A DNA stretch of 64,000 nucleotides, taken from contig NZ_BMRZ01000002.1 in the NCBI RefSeq assembly GCF_014648895.1, positions 124,001 through 188,000 on the forward strand, given 5' to 3'. Source of the DNA: Streptomyces tanashiensis. Lineage in GTDB: Bacteria; Actinomycetota; Actinomycetes; Streptomycetales; Streptomycetaceae. A program made the translations under genes and the position numbers. Below the pieces are notes generated by a model. It made no database searches. It saw nothing but the letters and a program-made list of their open reading frames with translations, and was not told the origin of the DNA. Positions 62,967 to 64,000 of this stretch are shown here, piece after piece (positions within the stretch are counted from its first letter, which is position 1; each line of letters begins with the position of its first letter).

Positions 62967-63866
62967 CTAGCCCGCGTGGCCCGCCGGGTGGAAGTTGATG
63001 CGTTCACGGACGACGGGGAAGCCGGCCTTGGCGAAGTTCGCGACCATGGGGAAGTTGCCCTGGTCCGTCGCTCCGCTGATGAACTCCGCGCCCTGCTCGG
63101 CAAGGAAGTGGGTGCACTCCGCGAGGAGGTCGTAGGCGTAGCCGCGGCCGCGCTGTTCCGGGACGACTCCGATGAAGCCGATGGTCGGGCCGGAGGGGTT
63201 GTGCGCCGGGATGTGGATGCCGGCCAGGTCTCCCTCCGGGGTGCGCGCGATCTGCCACCACTCCCGTGGGGAAGGGCACCAGTGGAAGAAGTCGAGTTCC
63301 TCCTGGGCGGCCTGGTCGAGTCCGCCCTCCTCGATGGCTCTGAGCGCGTGGACGTCCAGGGTGACGGAGTGGATGCGGCGCAACGCGTCGAAGAACACCG
63401 CGTCGTCGGGTTCGGCGCTGAAGCGCAGGCGCCCGGGCCGCTCGGGCAGACCTCGCTCCGGGGTCCACCGGTACAGGAAGCGTTCCACCAGGGGTTCGTA
63501 CCCTGCGGCTCGTGCGGCGCCGAAGCGGGCCTCGGCACCGGCGCGCAGGTCGGCCTTCTCCCGCCAGCCGCCGGGCAGGTTGATCTCGAGTTCGACCCGC
63601 CAGGGAGCGGAGCGCAGGAGTTCGGCCCCGGCCTCCTCCTCGCCCTCGGCCACGTCGAACCAGTTGATGTTGACGGGTTCCGAGTCGTCGGGGCCGCCCC
63701 ACCACGCGCCGCGTGCGACGACCTCGCCGTCACGCAGGGCGACGCGCTTCCAGTCGGGGCGGAACTGGGTACGCCGATGGCCCTCACGGGCGCCCAGGGG
63801 GTCGGGGTGTGCGTCGAAGAGATGTGCGTCGCTCGCGGTGAGCGTACGGATGACCGGATCGGTCAT
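62967..63866 (-). CDS. GNAT family N-acetyltransferase
   Basis: A 299-residue protein with tandem GNAT-like halves. The N-terminal half (residues 1-130) is weakly conserved; the C-terminal half has the acetyl-CoA motif GVVPEQRGRGYAYDLLAECTHFLAEQG near residue 235, followed by DQGNFPMVANFAKAGFPVVRERINFHP, the usual GNAT end. The ATG at 63866 has GGAGGAAT. The 258-bp gap to the divergent side holds no gene. Substrate unknown; possibly a small molecule or antibiotic. Confidence 0.88.
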   Translation of the reverse strand: MTDPVIRTLTASDAHLFDAHPDPLGAREGHRRTQFRPDWKRVALRDGEVVARGAWWGGPDDSEPVNINWFDVAEGEEEAGAELLRSAPWRVELEINLPGGWREKADLRAGAEARFGAARAAGYEPLVERFLYRWTPERGLPERPGRLRFSAEPDDAVFFDALRRIHSVTLDVHALRAIEEGGLDQAAQEELDFFHWCPSPREWWQIARTPEGDLAGIHIPAHNPSGPTIGFIGVVPEQRGRGYAYDLLAECTHFLAEQGAEFISGATDQGNFPMVANFAKAGFPVVRERINFHPAGHAG

Positions 63867-64000
63867 GGATTCCTCCGGGATACAGGCTGCTTGGAGCGCT
63901 CCCGGTCAGAACTGACGAACCACGCCGGGACAGCGGAAGCGGGAGCGCTGGAAAGGTGTGACTCGCACGGCACTCGCCTCCTTCCGTTCGTCTCAGGGCG

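Noticed and set aside
1..64000. tRNA, rRNA, CRISPR array or prophage
   Set aside because: I looked for cloverleaf-type repeats with CCA ends, rRNA motifs and regularly spaced direct repeats and saw none; no phage structural or integrase gene was recognised.

Overview
The window is high-GC DNA from an actinomycete, almost certainly a Streptomyces. Evidence: strong G/C bias at third codon positions, frequent GTG starts, AGGAGG-type ribosome binding sites, rare TTA codons confined to regulators, and a gene set typical of the genus (LysR, AraC, Lrp, ArsR and TetR regulators, FG-GAP/DNRLRE and RHS secreted proteins, a Ser/Thr kinase with a DUF4328 tail, a Tat-exported phospholipase C, an S33 tripeptidyl-peptidase-like protein). 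No rRNA, tRNA or CRISPR array was seen. The density of IS remnants and orphan functions suggests an accessory region rather than the core.

0.7-10 kb: an amidase / M20 amidohydrolase / MFS transporter operon faces a divergent two-headed Lrp-type regulator, a plausible amide or peptide uptake-and-hydrolysis unit. A GAP-family membrane protein, a divergent EamA transporter/LysR pair and an AraC regulator with two TTA codons follow.

10-25 kb: exported proteins. An S33 peptidase converges on a large DNRLRE/FG-GAP secreted protein. Divergent from the latter is a giant RHS polymorphic toxin gene interrupted by one in-frame TAA stop at 16617-16619. Its C-terminus carries a CdiA-type PD-(D/E)XK nuclease-like domain, followed at once by a candidate immunity gene and a strong terminator. 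A kinase-DUF4328 gene with a TTA codon at position 4 and a family 2 glycosyltransferase complete the block.

26-37 kb: an RTX-type calcium-binding repeat protein, then a translationally coupled pair containing an AbiEii-like nucleotidyltransferase, and a squalene/phytoene synthase-like gene. Next is a two-gene conflict module: a small Trypco1-type protein plus a 1437-residue trypsin-STAND-transmembrane-propeller protein. It sits between two decayed IS701-type transposase remnants in the same orientation. This is the best candidate in the window for an unusual immune system; the architecture belongs to a described class, but its trigger and target are unknown.

37-54 kb: mostly orphan genes (DUF4253, a cysteine-peptidase-like protein, HAD hydrolase, phytase-like esterase, small membrane proteins), a long phosphocholine-type phospholipase C with extra C-terminal domains, an alpha/beta hydrolase, NADAR, and a PQQ-type propeller lipoprotein, among scattered IS5- and IS21-type fragments.

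54-64 kb: a divergent ArsR/S41 peptidase pair; a decayed Clp-N/HTH gene; a three-gene overlapping operon (SnoaL-like, TetR, SDR) preceded by a perfect 15-bp inverted repeat that is probably the TetR operator; an NHL-repeat secreted protein; a three-gene unit (GNAT-aminotransferase fusion, CdsA-like enzyme, CdiI-like immunity protein); and a GNAT acetyltransferase.
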